Source: SAR202 cluster bacterium
GTDB lineage: Bacteria > Chloroflexota > Dehalococcoidia > Lucifugimonadales > UBA826
Direction: 5' to 3'
NCBI GenBank assembly: GCA_008373095.1
Contig: RQOP01000058.1
Coordinates: 1-34,818 of the forward strand
DNA: 34,818 bases
The position numbers and the translations under genes were made by a program. Numbering within the stretch: the stretch's first letter is position 1; each line of letters begins with the position of its first letter. Positions 1 through 9,036 of the stretch are shown one piece after another. The notes under the pieces are model-generated. The model was not told the origin of the DNA. It saw only the letters and a list, made by a program, of their open reading frames with translations, and did not search any database.

Positions 1-636
1 CCTACCGCCCTTCCAACATTTACACCAACACCAACTGCCACCGCGATGAATATTTTGGAAATCGCCAATAAAAAAGTTGTTAGAATCATATCCGGAACAA
101 GTGGCGGCAGTGGGGTATTAGTATCAAGCGGAAATGACCAAACTACCCTGGTTATAACGAACGAACACGTTATAGAAAATGCTTCAGACATGCTCATAGA
201 ATTGTATGATGAAAGTAAATATGAAGGCCTTATCCTATTTGAAGACAAAGAAATAGATATCGCCGTAATTGAGATAATGGCCGCCAACCTCGAATATTTC
301 CCAATAATTCTTGGAGGCTCGCCCAATATAGGAATGGATGTATATGCTCTGGGCTACCCACTTAACGCAAATTACTCGGTTACTTCAGGTATAGTCTCGG
401 CCAATCTATACGAGGAGAAAAGCGGTATACAGCTGGTTCAAACTGACGCAGCCCTAAATCCAGGCAACAGTGGAGGTGGCTTGATTAGTAGGGAAGGTAA
501 CCTAATAGGAATTAATACAAGTAGAAAGGAGGAAACCTCAACCGGGCGGATCATCAACAACATTGGGTACGCCACACTGATTGATGAGGTATATAACAGA
601 ACACCTCATCTCTTCACAATCGACACAAACGATTAA
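1..636 (+). CDS. Trypsin-like (HtrA/S1C-type) serine protease, C-terminal part; 5' end outside window
   Basis: A chymotrypsin-fold serine protease domain with a complete triad. Numbering from the first in-window Met (base 46), the His is H41 in TNEHV, the Asp is D71 in DIAVIE, and the nucleophile is S142 in GNSGGGL. The ORF track starts at base 46, but the frame is open to base 1 and encodes a Pro/Thr-rich stretch (PTALPTFTPTPTATA), a typical linker between a membrane anchor or signal region and an exported domain. The Met at 46 is therefore probably internal and the gene begins upstream. No PDZ domain follows the protease domain; the protein ends about 50 residues after the catalytic Ser. 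Probable role is extracytoplasmic protein quality control or regulated proteolysis (family knowledge). The gene is convergent with the transketolase-like gene. Family assignment is firm; substrate unknown. Confidence 0.87.
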   Translation, partial: PTALPTFTPTPTATAMNILEIANKKVVRIISGTSGGSGVLVSSGNDQTTLVITNEHVIENASDMLIELYDESKYEGLILFEDKEIDIAVIEIMAANLEYFPIILGGSPNIGMDVYALGYPLNANYSVTSGIVSANLYEEKSGIQLVQTDAALNPGNSGGGLISREGNLIGINTSRKEETSTGRIINNIGYATLIDEVYNRTPHLFTIDTND

Positions 637-652
637 GATTTTTCTAAGTCCT

Positions 653-3184
653 CTAACCTGATAACAACTCCGACTGTCTTTTCATTCTCTCAGGATGCTC
701 AGTAGCAAATTTGGCTACCGCATCAAAAATAGAATTTGGATCCAATCGAGCTTCTTTCAGGACTTCCCCTTCAGATCCCCCACTCAACCAGACATCGTCA
801 TGGTCAGACACAAGTGAGTATTCTTCCGTAAGTGGTCCAACTCCGGTGACAGGCCACATCCTCTTTGTTCCAGTACTAACTATCATCATATTGTACTTAG
901 CCGATTCAGGAAGCACTTCATCTCTGTATTGCTTGGACTGCCTATTAAATAATTCTTCGGAAACAGCCGCTATGATTCGCACATTATGTCCAGCCTCTTT
1001 TATTGCATCCATCTGTGCAACCAAATTGCTTGTACACGATGAGCCTTGGACCACTATATATCCTTCCTTTGGCTTTGAAGGATCAAAATCCTTCAAAATA
1101 TAGAATCCTTTTGCTGCGGCTTTAATATCTGAATCAGCCAGCTTTGCTCTATCTATCACAGGAAAATCGGGTCGAGCGACTTCTAGGACTATTACCCCGA
1201 CTTTTGGATCCCTTGCTGCTATTTCAGCAGCAGCCAGATACCCAGGCGCCACATCGTTGTAATCCCAAAAGTTCAAATTTATCACTTGATCCCTCGGAAA
1301 AAGCTTCCAAACTTGTGGAGAAAAAATACCGAAATGAGTACGGGCATCTGCGGCGGTTTCAGGCCCCGAATGACCTGCAAGAATATTCAACACACCCAAC
1401 CTAAACGGGCTATCTTGGTTTTGCTGGCTCCATACCCTAACGGGTAGATACATGAGTGGGGTAAAAGCCCCATATGTACCGCTAAGCGCCCACACTCCTG
1501 AATGCTTTTCTGGGTCAAGTGAAGCAGATTGGCTGACGAGCCCAACCGCTGTCGATACATTCCCAGCTTCCTGTATTGCAGACCGTAATCGAATTCCTGC
1601 TGGATTCGTCACTGGATCAAATTCTCCCCATAGAGAACCCTTTTCCACGTTAATGGAGTCAGCCAAGTCAGCTGCAGCCAAAACAAGCCTATTGTCAGTA
1701 ACATAATTGACCCATTTAACTATCTCTGAAATTGCCCTTCGACTCCCTTTGGCAACACCAGGCTCCTCAAACATTTTTATTTCTACCTCTTTCTGTTCTC
1801 CAGAAATGGGATTGGTAGCTGTTACAGTTTTTGGATCTATAGATAGAGTCCTATAATCTAATCTTTCATCCAGAAAAGGATCTTTACTAGTATCTATACG
1901 GGTGGTGAGCTTGTCTTCTACTAGCTCTCCAATCTCTACCAGCCGATCCGCGACCCAATCTCCTAGTCCATTTTGATCCAGTACTGACATCGCTATGTCT
2001 ATATTGTCTTTATATTGAATCAACCTTTCCTTTTCATCCGAAACAGGCCCATCCCCAATACCTTTAAACTTAACCCCATATCGATTCTCAAAAGTTGAGG
2101 CCAAAGCTGCGAAATAGTCTGAATTCATAGCAAAAGTATAAGGATGGCTTTGGTAGCTGATTATTTGATTTCCATATCCAGGTATTTGGCCATTCTCAGC
2201 TCCAGGCCACCATCCTTTTGTCGTTTTACCCACCAATATCATGGGCCTTCGATCAGACGGATCTGTGTCTTCCATCGCTTTAAATGCAGCAACTACCTGC
2301 TCCATGTCATTAGCATCTTCCACCGTAAAGACATTCCAGCCATAGGAAGTCCATTGATCAACTATTCGGTAGGAATCGTACTGAGGCTGTATAACCCCAC
2401 CAACCAATTCATCATCAATGCCCGCATTGTTATAAGACATCAAAACACGCAAACGCTTCCCAACCTGCTGGGCCACGGCTTGTGTCTTCATTTCCTGAGA
2501 ATGCCCTGAGGTCATAGCAAACTCACCTTCCACCGCCATCACTTTAGGCGATTCCGGAGCACCGATAATGTCCCAGAAAGTGGCTTTACCAGCCGCAGTA
2601 GCTATCCCAATACCCGAAGGACCACCGTTCACATCATTGGTTACGTCTGTACTCTCAGAATGACCAGATAAAGCTCGAATCCCTCTGACTTTTGCTTGCT
2701 TCATTGAAGGATGTTCTGTAAGGCCGTTTTCTGACAATATAGTTTCCATACCTTTCTTTGACCTTCTAAATCCAATGCAATCTATCGGAAGTAGTGTCTG
2801 GTCGTAGTCAGCTAAATATTTTTTGTCACCGGTCGCCTGGTGCTTTCTATACAAAGCCTCCCCGAGTACCATCCAAAGTGCATAAGTAACCGGCGCATTG
2901 TGCCCACCAGCTAGCATAAATTTATCTGAAAATGGATGCTTTGGTCTCCTGTAATCGTATTTTAGTCCTCCCAATTCGGGACCGATTAGGTGAGACGCAA
3001 CAGTGTAGGGCGTATAGGCCAAGGGTCCGCCAAAATGGCCGGTCTGGCAATAATTGCCCATTAAAACCAATGTCATAGCCGTTACAAACGACACATCATC
3101 TAAATATTGCTTATCAAAATCGGGTAGAGTCACTTCACGTGCATCAAGGACTGATGACAATGTGACTGTGCTTACTTTGGGCAT
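653..3184 (-). CDS. Transketolase-like thiamine diphosphate-dependent enzyme (843 aa, divergent)
   Basis: Three-domain transketolase-like architecture. The TPP-binding (PP) domain has TGHFGG near residues 48-53 and GGHN near 93-96. Around 218-258 come VEGEFAMTSGH and YNNAGIDD, which match the GDG...N metal/TPP motif. The pyrimidine domain starts near 500 (AADLADS), with the catalytic-Glu region AIQEAG and then GHSGPE; a C-terminal Rossmann-like domain includes VVQGSSC. Classical transketolases are about 660 aa, so this is long, and the metal-ligand Asp of GDG appears to be replaced by Glu. It could be a transketolase, or a relative acting on other ketose or keto-acid donors; phosphoketolase and homodimeric PDH E1 have similar lengths but their signature motifs are not seen. 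A candidate promoter lies upstream and the gene seems monocistronic. Superfamily confident, exact reaction not. Confidence 0.8.
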   Translation of the reverse strand: MPKVSTVTLSSVLDAREVTLPDFDKQYLDDVSFVTAMTLVLMGNYCQTGHFGGPLAYTPYTVASHLIGPELGGLKYDYRRPKHPFSDKFMLAGGHNAPVTYALWMVLGEALYRKHQATGDKKYLADYDQTLLPIDCIGFRRSKKGMETILSENGLTEHPSMKQAKVRGIRALSGHSESTDVTNDVNGGPSGIGIATAAGKATFWDIIGAPESPKVMAVEGEFAMTSGHSQEMKTQAVAQQVGKRLRVLMSYNNAGIDDELVGGVIQPQYDSYRIVDQWTSYGWNVFTVEDANDMEQVVAAFKAMEDTDPSDRRPMILVGKTTKGWWPGAENGQIPGYGNQIISYQSHPYTFAMNSDYFAALASTFENRYGVKFKGIGDGPVSDEKERLIQYKDNIDIAMSVLDQNGLGDWVADRLVEIGELVEDKLTTRIDTSKDPFLDERLDYRTLSIDPKTVTATNPISGEQKEVEIKMFEEPGVAKGSRRAISEIVKWVNYVTDNRLVLAAADLADSINVEKGSLWGEFDPVTNPAGIRLRSAIQEAGNVSTAVGLVSQSASLDPEKHSGVWALSGTYGAFTPLMYLPVRVWSQQNQDSPFRLGVLNILAGHSGPETAADARTHFGIFSPQVWKLFPRDQVINLNFWDYNDVAPGYLAAAEIAARDPKVGVIVLEVARPDFPVIDRAKLADSDIKAAAKGFYILKDFDPSKPKEGYIVVQGSSCTSNLVAQMDAIKEAGHNVRIIAAVSEELFNRQSKQYRDEVLPESAKYNMMIVSTGTKRMWPVTGVGPLTEEYSLVSDHDDVWLSGGSEGEVLKEARLDPNSIFDAVAKFATEHPERMKRQSELLSG

Positions 3185-3310
3185 CTGCTAATTACGTCCT
3201 GTTTATTATTTACCGTCACTCCACGGGTTACCCTTCGAAATTAGAGAATCACCTACTATTTATTAAGTAAGTATCTCTATTAAATTCTCAAGGTAAAAAC
3301 CGGCCCTTGA

Positions 3311-3339
3311 ATCTTATTGGAGGTAAGTCTTTCAGTCAA
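3311..3339 (-). promoter_or_regulatory. Candidate sigma-70 promoter for the transketolase-like gene
   Basis: On the minus strand, TTGACT and TAAGAT are separated by exactly 17 bases. The predicted transcript start would be about 120 bases upstream of the ATG at 3184. Position and match are good, but this is from sequence alone. Confidence 0.45.
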
Positions 3340-3361
3340 CCAAATTTTACGAAGTAGGCAG

Positions 3362-4822
3362 TCAGTCAAATGGATGAAAATTAGTCAGATTTAGGTTCTT
3401 TTCATAGGTTCGGGCGATTCTACAAAGTATCTCTTCTGATAATGGATGACCCGACACTTGGACGCTGAGCGGTAACCCGTCACGATTGAGGCCAGCTGGA
3501 ACCGATACTGTTGGATATCCATTGTAGTCAAAAGGAACCGTAAATCTTTGAAATGAAGTACCCCTTCGATTATCCATAGGGCCATAGCTAATTGAGTCAT
3601 CTACGTCATGAGGAGGTCTTATCACTGTTGGAGACAACATAGCATCTATGCCATTAAATGCTTCTCGAATCCTGCCATTACACAATCCTCTCTCACGAGA
3701 AGCGTCTATGTAATCTTGGGCTGATACCGAAGTACCATGGTCTAGCCAACCCCTAAACCAGGGACCATATTCAGCAGATCTTTCGGGGAAAAATTCAGAA
3801 TGTGCGTTCAGTGCTTCAGCTGTACATATTGTCTGCCAGGCTGGTAAAAAAGAATCAATGCCTTCTAAATCAATATTTTTAATTATTGCACCTTGGCTTG
3901 TTAAAATATCAGCAGCATGGCGAACAGCTTTCACAATCTCCTCGTCCACACCTTCCTCCGAATACACTTCCGAATACCCTATTGTGATGCCATTTAAATT
4001 TCCGTTTTCAATATCGGTAAAATTAGGTGGATCTACAGGAAAGGTAGTGAGATCATTACTGTCAAAACCAGACAAACACCCCAGAATAAGGGCAGCATCT
4101 CTGACGTCCCGAGTCATTGGGCCTACGTGATCTAATGTCTCTCCTAAATCCAAAACACCGTACCTACTCACTCTACCGTAGGTTGGTTTAATCCCTACTA
4201 AACCACATGCTGCGGATGGGAATCTGATAGATCCCCCAGTATCACTACCAAGGGACCCGGTACAAAGACCAGCAGCTGTTGAGACTCCTGAACCGCTGGA
4301 TGAAGAGCCAGTCCATTTGTTGGTATCCCAAGGATTTTTGGGCACAGACCTTCGCGGATTATATCCACCCATCGCACCTTCAGTAAGATTCAACTTGCCA
4401 AGAATCACCGCACCAGCAGATCGCAATTTGGAAACGACTGTAGCATCATAATTTGGAATATTTTCCTCCAATACTGCAGTGCCTCCCATGGTTCGAATTC
4501 CTTTGGTATAACACAAATCTTTCACGGCAACCGGAATACCATGGAGAGGGCCGCGAATATTCCCGCTTGACCATTCCGCCGACAAAAGTTCTGCCTGTTT
4601 TAATGCTTCATCTCCCATAACAGTTGCATAGCTTAGGTACGTTGAATCAAGGGCATCAATCCGATTCAAAAAATGTTCCGTTATCGTAGTTGGGGTTTGT
4701 TCCCCGGAAGAATATGAATCCGTTATTTCTTGAATGTTTTGATAATGAATCTGATCTTTACTCAAATTTCTATCCACAATGCCTACATCTTTCATTTTCA
4801 CTGGAAAATATCGTTTTGGCAT
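3362..4822 (-). CDS. Amidase signature family hydrolase (GatA/AmiE-like)
   Basis: Amidase signature enzyme with the full Ser-cisSer-Lys triad. In ORF-track numbering, the catalytic Lys is K109 in AVKDLC, the cis-Ser lies in the GSSSSGSG run near 182, and the nucleophile is S206 in SDTGGSIRFPS. The family hydrolyses C-N bonds of amides; GatA is the best known member, but no gatB or gatC is nearby, so a stand-alone amidase is more likely. The ORF track begins at 4846; I prefer the ATG at 4822, preceded by AGGAA four bases away. An ATG at 4795 and a GTG near 4780 are also possible. The start region overlaps the end of the small upstream gene (stop at 4770), suggesting translational coupling in a two-gene operon. 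Substrate unknown. Confidence 0.88.
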   Translation of the reverse strand: MPKRYFPVKMKDVGIVDRNLSKDQIHYQNIQEITDSYSSGEQTPTTITEHFLNRIDALDSTYLSYATVMGDEALKQAELLSAEWSSGNIRGPLHGIPVAVKDLCYTKGIRTMGGTAVLEENIPNYDATVVSKLRSAGAVILGKLNLTEGAMGGYNPRRSVPKNPWDTNKWTGSSSSGSGVSTAAGLCTGSLGSDTGGSIRFPSAACGLVGIKPTYGRVSRYGVLDLGETLDHVGPMTRDVRDAALILGCLSGFDSNDLTTFPVDPPNFTDIENGNLNGITIGYSEVYSEEGVDEEIVKAVRHAADILTSQGAIIKNIDLEGIDSFLPAWQTICTAEALNAHSEFFPERSAEYGPWFRGWLDHGTSVSAQDYIDASRERGLCNGRIREAFNGIDAMLSPTVIRPPHDVDDSISYGPMDNRRGTSFQRFTVPFDYNGYPTVSVPAGLNRDGLPLSVQVSGHPLSEEILCRIARTYEKNLNLTNFHPFD

Positions 4823-4964
4823 CGATTTCCTGTATTGCAAAATCAATTAAAATCCGAAGAGCCTTCGAATCATCTGGCAAACCAAATTCCACTGCCTGCT
4901 GGGTCAACCATTCTGCTTGATCGGTCTCTACCGTTACGGTTATATCCGTTTTTTCATGAGCCAT
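4770..4964 (-). CDS. Small ribbon-helix-helix-like protein with C-terminal CxxC (64 aa)
   Basis: A 64-residue ORF with a strong ribosome binding site (GGAGAGGA, five bases before the ATG) and a TATAAT -10 just upstream. The order is an N-terminal beta strand (ITVTVE), helix (about QAEWLTQQAVEFG), a short turn (LPDDS), and a second helix (SKALRILIDFAIQE). That is the beta-alpha-alpha pattern of MetJ/Arc RHH proteins. The tail ends RCRHCG, a CxxC that could bind metal or sense redox. The gene ends inside the 5' region of the amidase gene and diverges from the NHL gene, so it may regulate either one. RHH assignment is by pattern only; I recognise no named family. The overlapping NHL-frame extension on the plus strand is the shadow. 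Confidence 0.7.
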   Translation of the reverse strand: MAHEKTDITVTVETDQAEWLTQQAVEFGLPDDSKALRILIDFAIQEIDAKTIFSSENERCRHCG

Positions 4965-4991
4965 TATTTCCTCTCCATTTCAAATTGCCCT

Positions 4992-4997
4992 ATTATA
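4992..4997 (-). promoter_or_regulatory. TATAAT -10 element upstream of the RHH-like/amidase operon
   Basis: A perfect TATAAT lies on the minus strand about 28 bases upstream of the ATG at 4964, giving a short leader that contains only the ribosome binding site. I see no good -35 hexamer at 16-18 bases, so this is a partial match. Confidence 0.35.
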
Positions 4998-5027
4998 ACC
5001 ACGAAAATCTAAACCATATACGTTTAT

Positions 5028-5055
5028 TTGTAGACCAAAGTCTAAAACCTATATA
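5028..5055 (+). promoter_or_regulatory. Weak candidate promoter for the NHL-repeat gene
   Basis: TTGTAG and TATATA are spaced by 16 bases, ending about 30 bases before the ATG at 5087. The fit is weak but the position is right, in the divergent region shared with the RHH-like gene. Confidence 0.28.
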
Positions 5056-5086
5056 TATGTTCATTAAGGATATACGGAGGAGTCAA

Positions 5087-6121
5087 ATGTCGAATGAGGA
5101 TCATAATTGGGAATTTGGAATTCGAGATGATGGGCATTCAGTCATAACTGAAGCTGATACCAAACCAGTTGTATTGGGTGAAGGCAAATTCCAATATGAA
5201 GTGTCTGGACTAAATTGGGGAAATCTTCCAGAAGGTTGGGTATACAAAGAAGCCACTGCCGTGGACGTAGACTCGAAGGACAGGGTATATGTCTTCAACC
5301 GTGGAACAACCCCAATGATTGTGTTTGATTCGGAAGGAACTATCGTAGACACGTGGGGTGATGGAGTATTTTCAAACCCACACGGGGTTACTGTTGGACC
5401 CGACGACGAGATCTATTGTGTGGACAACGGGGATCATACAGTCCGGAAATTTACTTCCGATGGCAAATTACTTTTAACTGTGGGAAATCCAGGTCAATCC
5501 GCACCGCCAATGAGTGGAATACCTTTTGCTAGACCTACCCATGTGGCAGTTGAACCCAATACAGGAAATTTTTATGTTGCTGATGGCTATACTAATGCTA
5601 GCGTTCATAAATTTTCGCCAGACGGCAAATTACTGCTTTCATGGGGAGAGTCAGGAACTAATCCCGGTCAGTTCAATATAGTTCACGGCGTGAACGTAGA
5701 CTCAAATGGATGGGTATACATTGCTGACAGGGAAAATCATCGAATACAAGTTTTTGACAGCAATGGAAAATTTGAAACGCAATGGATAAACCTTTCCAGG
5801 GCCGCAATAACTACGATAGATTCTGGTACTGGTGAAGAGCTGATGTACATTGGGGAATACTTTGCCGGCATCGGATCCAACGATATGGGAACTGACCTGG
5901 GACCCAGGATTTCAGTTCTAAACCTGAAGGGTGAAGTGTTAGCCAGAGTTGGTAGGCAAAGTTATGGGGAGCAAAGCGGTAGGTTCTTCTCGCCTCACGG
6001 TATAGCGGTGGACTCAAAAGGTGACATATATGTGGCAGAGGTTTCCTGGAGCGACTATGGAAGCCGAATGGATCCCCCAAGAGAATTGCGATCCATGCAA
6101 AAGCTAGTCAAGGTTCAATAG
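5087..6121 (+). CDS. NHL-repeat six-bladed beta-propeller protein
   Basis: 344 aa built of repeated blades: HGVTVGPDDEIYCVDNGDH, then THVAVEPNTGNFYVADGY, HGVNVDSNGWVYIADRENHRIQVFD, and a last HGIAVDSKGDIYVAEVSW. This [H]G(I/V)AVD...(I/V)YVAD pattern is the NHL signature, shared with peptidyl-alpha-hydroxyglycine lyase and SMP-30-like propellers. The ORF track starts at 4730, but the first 119 codons lie antisense to the RHH-like gene and look random. The ATG at 5087 has CGGAGGAG just upstream and gives a clean start (MSNEDHNW). No signal peptide or membrane segment is visible, so it is probably cytosolic. Function is unknown: binding scaffold or lyase/lactonase-like enzyme are both possible. 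It is followed by a strong terminator. Confidence 0.87.
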   Translation: MSNEDHNWEFGIRDDGHSVITEADTKPVVLGEGKFQYEVSGLNWGNLPEGWVYKEATAVDVDSKDRVYVFNRGTTPMIVFDSEGTIVDTWGDGVFSNPHGVTVGPDDEIYCVDNGDHTVRKFTSDGKLLLTVGNPGQSAPPMSGIPFARPTHVAVEPNTGNFYVADGYTNASVHKFSPDGKLLLSWGESGTNPGQFNIVHGVNVDSNGWVYIADRENHRIQVFDSNGKFETQWINLSRAAITTIDSGTGEELMYIGEYFAGIGSNDMGTDLGPRISVLNLKGEVLARVGRQSYGEQSGRFFSPHGIAVDSKGDIYVAEVSWSDYGSRMDPPRELRSMQKLVKVQ

Positions 6122-6127
6122 CACAAT

Positions 6128-6162
6128 AAGGGTCCCATAAAAAATGGGACCCTTCATTTTTT
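6128..6162 (+). terminator. Intrinsic terminator after the NHL-repeat gene
   Basis: An 11-bp perfect stem (AAGGGTCCCAT / ATGGGACCCTT) with an AAAAA loop is followed by CATTTTTT, seven bases after the stop codon. On the minus strand the hairpin lacks a T-run, so it mainly serves the plus-strand gene, although it also separates the two convergent genes. Confidence 0.9.
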
Positions 6163-6166
6163 CAAG

Positions 6167-8164
6167 CTAAGATTTACCTAATGCTTTCAGCCCAGCCTCC
6201 AAGGTCTCGACGATATCGTCCACATCAAAAACACATCCACCCCAAGTCCCTCCAGAAGCGGATTGGAGCGCAGCCCAAAGCCGGGTATCTTCAGGAAGTT
6301 TAGGATGAGGAGACAGATCTTCTGGCATAGGCCTTTCAGCGAGTTCTTTATCGCCCCAATCTGAACCCATCACATTTCCAGATTCCCCGACAAGATTAAT
6401 GGAGCCTGACAAATTAACTCTGTCGACGATTATTTCTATTTGATCTCCATCTTTCAATTTTGCTATTGGGCCACCAGCCAGGGCTTCTGGGCCAACATGT
6501 CCGATGCACGCACCTGTAGAAACTCCAGAAAATCTAGCGTCAGTTATTAAAGCGACATTTTTCCCGTAAGAAAGATGTTTTAAGGCTGCCGTAATCTGGT
6601 AAAGCTCCTCCATACCTGTTCCTCGCGGTCCTCCACATTTAACAACCATGATGTCGCCAGCTTTAATTTTCACAGAATCATCATTACTTTTTATCGCTCG
6701 TATTGCATCATTTTCGGACGAAAACACCCTTGCAGGGCCAATGTTTCTATAAACCCCATCGTCATCTACCACTGAAGGGTCTATAGCAGTACTTTTGATG
6801 ACCGAACCCTGTGGGGCGATATTTCCCATAGGAAAAGTGACTGTACTGGTTAGTCCCCTTTTCTTAGCATCCTCAGGATTCATAATCACATGATCTGGAT
6901 CAACAGAATTAACCTCGGAAAGCCTTTTCCTAACGTCATGTCGCCTTTCCGAATCCTCCCACCAATCTAAATTTTCTCCCAGTGTTTGACCCGTTACTGT
7001 CTGCACCTTGGTATCTAATAACCCCATTGATCTCAGATGGAGCATTACTTCCGGAACCCCACCTGCTGTATATAGCTCGGAAGTAGGAAACCCAACAGGT
7101 CCATTGGGAAGAACATCAACTATCCGTGGAGTATTCTTATTTACAGTATTCCAGTCATCCACTGTCATTCTAGTCCTGCCGGCAGCATGAGCTATGCCCG
7201 GTAGATGTAAAAGCAAATTGGTAGACCCCCCACAGGCTGCGTGGACAACCATTGCATTTCTTAGAGCCGCGTCCGAAATAATATCTGAAGACAATGTATT
7301 TCTTGATTCCATAAGGACCAGGGCCCGTGCACTACGCTGAGCAACATTTTTCCATGCAGTCGTTCCTGATGGGCACAAAGCACTATGAGTGATGGCCAAT
7401 CCCAATGATTCTGCAATGACTTGAGAGGTCCCCGCTGTCCCCAAAAAATGACATCCACCTCCAGGAGAGGCACATGCTTTACATCCAACATCTTGAGCAT
7501 ATTCCAAGGTTACTTCCCCTTGGGCAAACCTAGCTCCTATAGATTGAATCATGCCGGTGTCTTCTCCTTCACGTATTGCCAAGGTAGACCCGCCGGGTAC
7601 TATAACAACCGGTAGTTCCTTGAGGCCAGCTAGGGCCATCATCATTGCAGGAAGACCTTTATCACAGGATGCTATTCCTAATATGCCTTTAGCCGTCGGT
7701 AGAGATCTAGCTTGTCTTCGAAAGACTTGGGCAGCATCATTGCGGTATGGAAGAGAATCCATCATTCCTGTAGTCCCTTGAGTCCTCCCGTCACATGGAT
7801 CTGAACACATTAGGGAGAAAGGAATCGTTTTCGCATCTTTAAATTCACGGGCCGCCGCCTCCACTTGTAGGGCTAGCTCAAAGTGCCCTGTGTGTAGACC
7901 CAAAGCAATCGGGGATCCATCATTATCCCGAAGGCCACCAGAGGTAGATAATATAAGGAAGTGCTTTCTCAGAAGCTCAGCAGGGTTCCATCCCATTCCA
8001 GCATTTTGACTCATCCCGAAATGAAATCCGCTCGACTCATTAACAAGAATTTCCTCTGTAAACGGTAACGTCCCCGAAGGTCCATCAGAATGTGTATCAA
8101 AATTCCATGTGGAATCTTTTGGATCTATAACGTCACCGGTACTAAATGATGCCTGATCTGCCAT
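6167..8164 (-). CDS. YjhG/YagF-type sugar-acid dehydratase (D-xylonate dehydratase-like, IlvD/Edd family)
   Basis: 665 aa from the corrected start, matching the roughly 655-aa YjhG/YagF subgroup of IlvD/Edd dehydratases, which dehydrate aldonic acids to 2-keto-3-deoxy acids (D-xylonate in E. coli). Diagnostic strings remembered for YjhG are present: [82 protein letters not shown]. The Fe-S ligands are probably C124, C167 and C238. The ORF track begins 94 codons too early at 8446; those codons lie antisense to the methyltransferase gene. The ATG at 8164 has GGAGG eight bases upstream. Apparently monocistronic and divergent from the methyltransferase. The sugar acid used in vivo is not determinable here. 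Confidence 0.92.
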   Translation of the reverse strand: MADQASFSTGDVIDPKDSTWNFDTHSDGPSGTLPFTEEILVNESSGFHFGMSQNAGMGWNPAELLRKHFLILSTSGGLRDNDGSPIALGLHTGHFELALQVEAAAREFKDAKTIPFSLMCSDPCDGRTQGTTGMMDSLPYRNDAAQVFRRQARSLPTAKGILGIASCDKGLPAMMMALAGLKELPVVIVPGGSTLAIREGEDTGMIQSIGARFAQGEVTLEYAQDVGCKACASPGGGCHFLGTAGTSQVIAESLGLAITHSALCPSGTTAWKNVAQRSARALVLMESRNTLSSDIISDAALRNAMVVHAACGGSTNLLLHLPGIAHAAGRTRMTVDDWNTVNKNTPRIVDVLPNGPVGFPTSELYTAGGVPEVMLHLRSMGLLDTKVQTVTGQTLGENLDWWEDSERRHDVRKRLSEVNSVDPDHVIMNPEDAKKRGLTSTVTFPMGNIAPQGSVIKSTAIDPSVVDDDGVYRNIGPARVFSSENDAIRAIKSNDDSVKIKAGDIMVVKCGGPRGTGMEELYQITAALKHLSYGKNVALITDARFSGVSTGACIGHVGPEALAGGPIAKLKDGDQIEIIVDRVNLSGSINLVGESGNVMGSDWGDKELAERPMPEDLSPHPKLPEDTRLWAALQSASGGTWGGCVFDVDDIVETLEAGLKALGKS

Positions 8165-8195
8165 GTTAAACGCCTCCGCTACATTGATTTGGAGC

Positions 8196-8218
8196 AATAG
8201 TGTACCAACTCCACTATT
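8196..8218. promoter_or_regulatory. Inverted repeat in the dehydratase/methyltransferase divergent region
   Basis: AATAGTG and CACTATT form perfect 7-bp arms around a 9-base spacer, centred between two divergent genes 83 bases apart. It may be an operator; no protein is implicated. Confidence 0.3.
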
Positions 8219-8247
8219 ATTGGTTAAATAAGGGAAGGAGATAATAT

Positions 8248-9024
8248 TTGAAAATTCAAAAACACATTCTTGGTAATAGAGAGGGGTGGGATTTAATGTC
8301 TGATGAATACCAAGCCAACAGTGAAATATCTTTGGAGGATGTGCATTATTCTCCGTTATCGTTTGGGGAAAAAACCGCCAACCTAATCGGTGACATAACT
8401 GGAAAAGAATATGTTGAACTTGGGTGCGGCGGGGCCCAAAACTCAATAGCTTTAGCCAAGTCAGGAGCTAACGTCACAGCGGTAGATTTGTCTTCCAATC
8501 AATTATCTCATGCCTCTTCCACATGTGAAAAACTTGGTATATCAGTTAATTTACTCCAAGCAAATATGCAAAGTTTAAATTATTTTCCTGACAACAAATT
8601 TGATGGAATTCTTTCTGTTTTTGCACTTGAGTTCATAGAGGATATTGATATTTTTTTCTCAGAATCAAATCGAATCTTAAAAAAGGGGGGTGTACTGATA
8701 ATTAGCACCACACATCCTCTTGGAGCCTTTGAATGGGATTCTGAAGCCAACAATTTATCGGTGACCGATTATTTCAATCCGCCTATAGAGATCTGGAGAG
8801 AACAAGGACAAAGCAACCCTGGAGTTACTTATTTCAGGACAATTGAAGAGCTTTTTTCCAAAATCAGCGAAAACGGATTTACAGTAAAAAAACTTATGGA
8901 ACCGAAACCTTTAGGTCCGAATAACGAAAACTCGAGCCCCTACAAAGGCAGTTATTGGACTGAATTTAGAGACCGATTACATTCAGTGCCCTTTGCAGTA
9001 GTCATCAAGGCAATAAAAGGCTGA
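8248..9024 (+). CDS. SAM-dependent methyltransferase (class I)
   Basis: 258 aa with the Rossmann methyltransferase motifs. Motif I is [11 protein letters not shown] near residues 56-66, the acidic end of beta-2 is VTAVDLS, and motif III/IV is [15 protein letters not shown], followed by the [11 protein letters not shown] post-motif. The N-terminal [13 protein letters not shown] is the short helix that precedes the fold in UbiE/BioC-like methyltransferases and supports the TTG start at 8248, which has GGAAGGAG about seven bases upstream. An ATG near 8296 would cut that helix. Substrate unknown. It diverges from the dehydratase and is convergent with thiS, so the context gives no clear pathway. 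Confidence 0.83.
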   Translation: MKIQKHILGNREGWDLMSDEYQANSEISLEDVHYSPLSFGEKTANLIGDITGKEYVELGCGGAQNSIALAKSGANVTAVDLSSNQLSHASSTCEKLGISVNLLQANMQSLNYFPDNKFDGILSVFALEFIEDIDIFFSESNRILKKGGVLIISTTHPLGAFEWDSEANNLSVTDYFNPPIEIWREQGQSNPGVTYFRTIEELFSKISENGFTVKKLMEPKPLGPNNENSSPYKGSYWTEFRDRLHSVPFAVVIKAIKG

Positions 9025-9036
9025 CTTAAACCTTTT

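Noticed and set aside
711-2509. Plus-strand ORFs inside the transketolase-like gene (711-1103, 1144-1404, 1452-1706, 2144-2509)
   Set aside because: Antisense shadows of a well-conserved 843-aa gene; no recognisable domains or ribosome binding sites.
4730-5086. N-terminal extension of the NHL ORF from 4730
   Set aside because: Low-complexity residues antisense to the RHH-like gene; the ATG at 5087 has a strong ribosome binding site.
8165-8446. 94-codon N-terminal extension of the dehydratase ORF
   Set aside because: Overlaps the divergent methyltransferase gene; family length and GGAGG site place the start at 8164.
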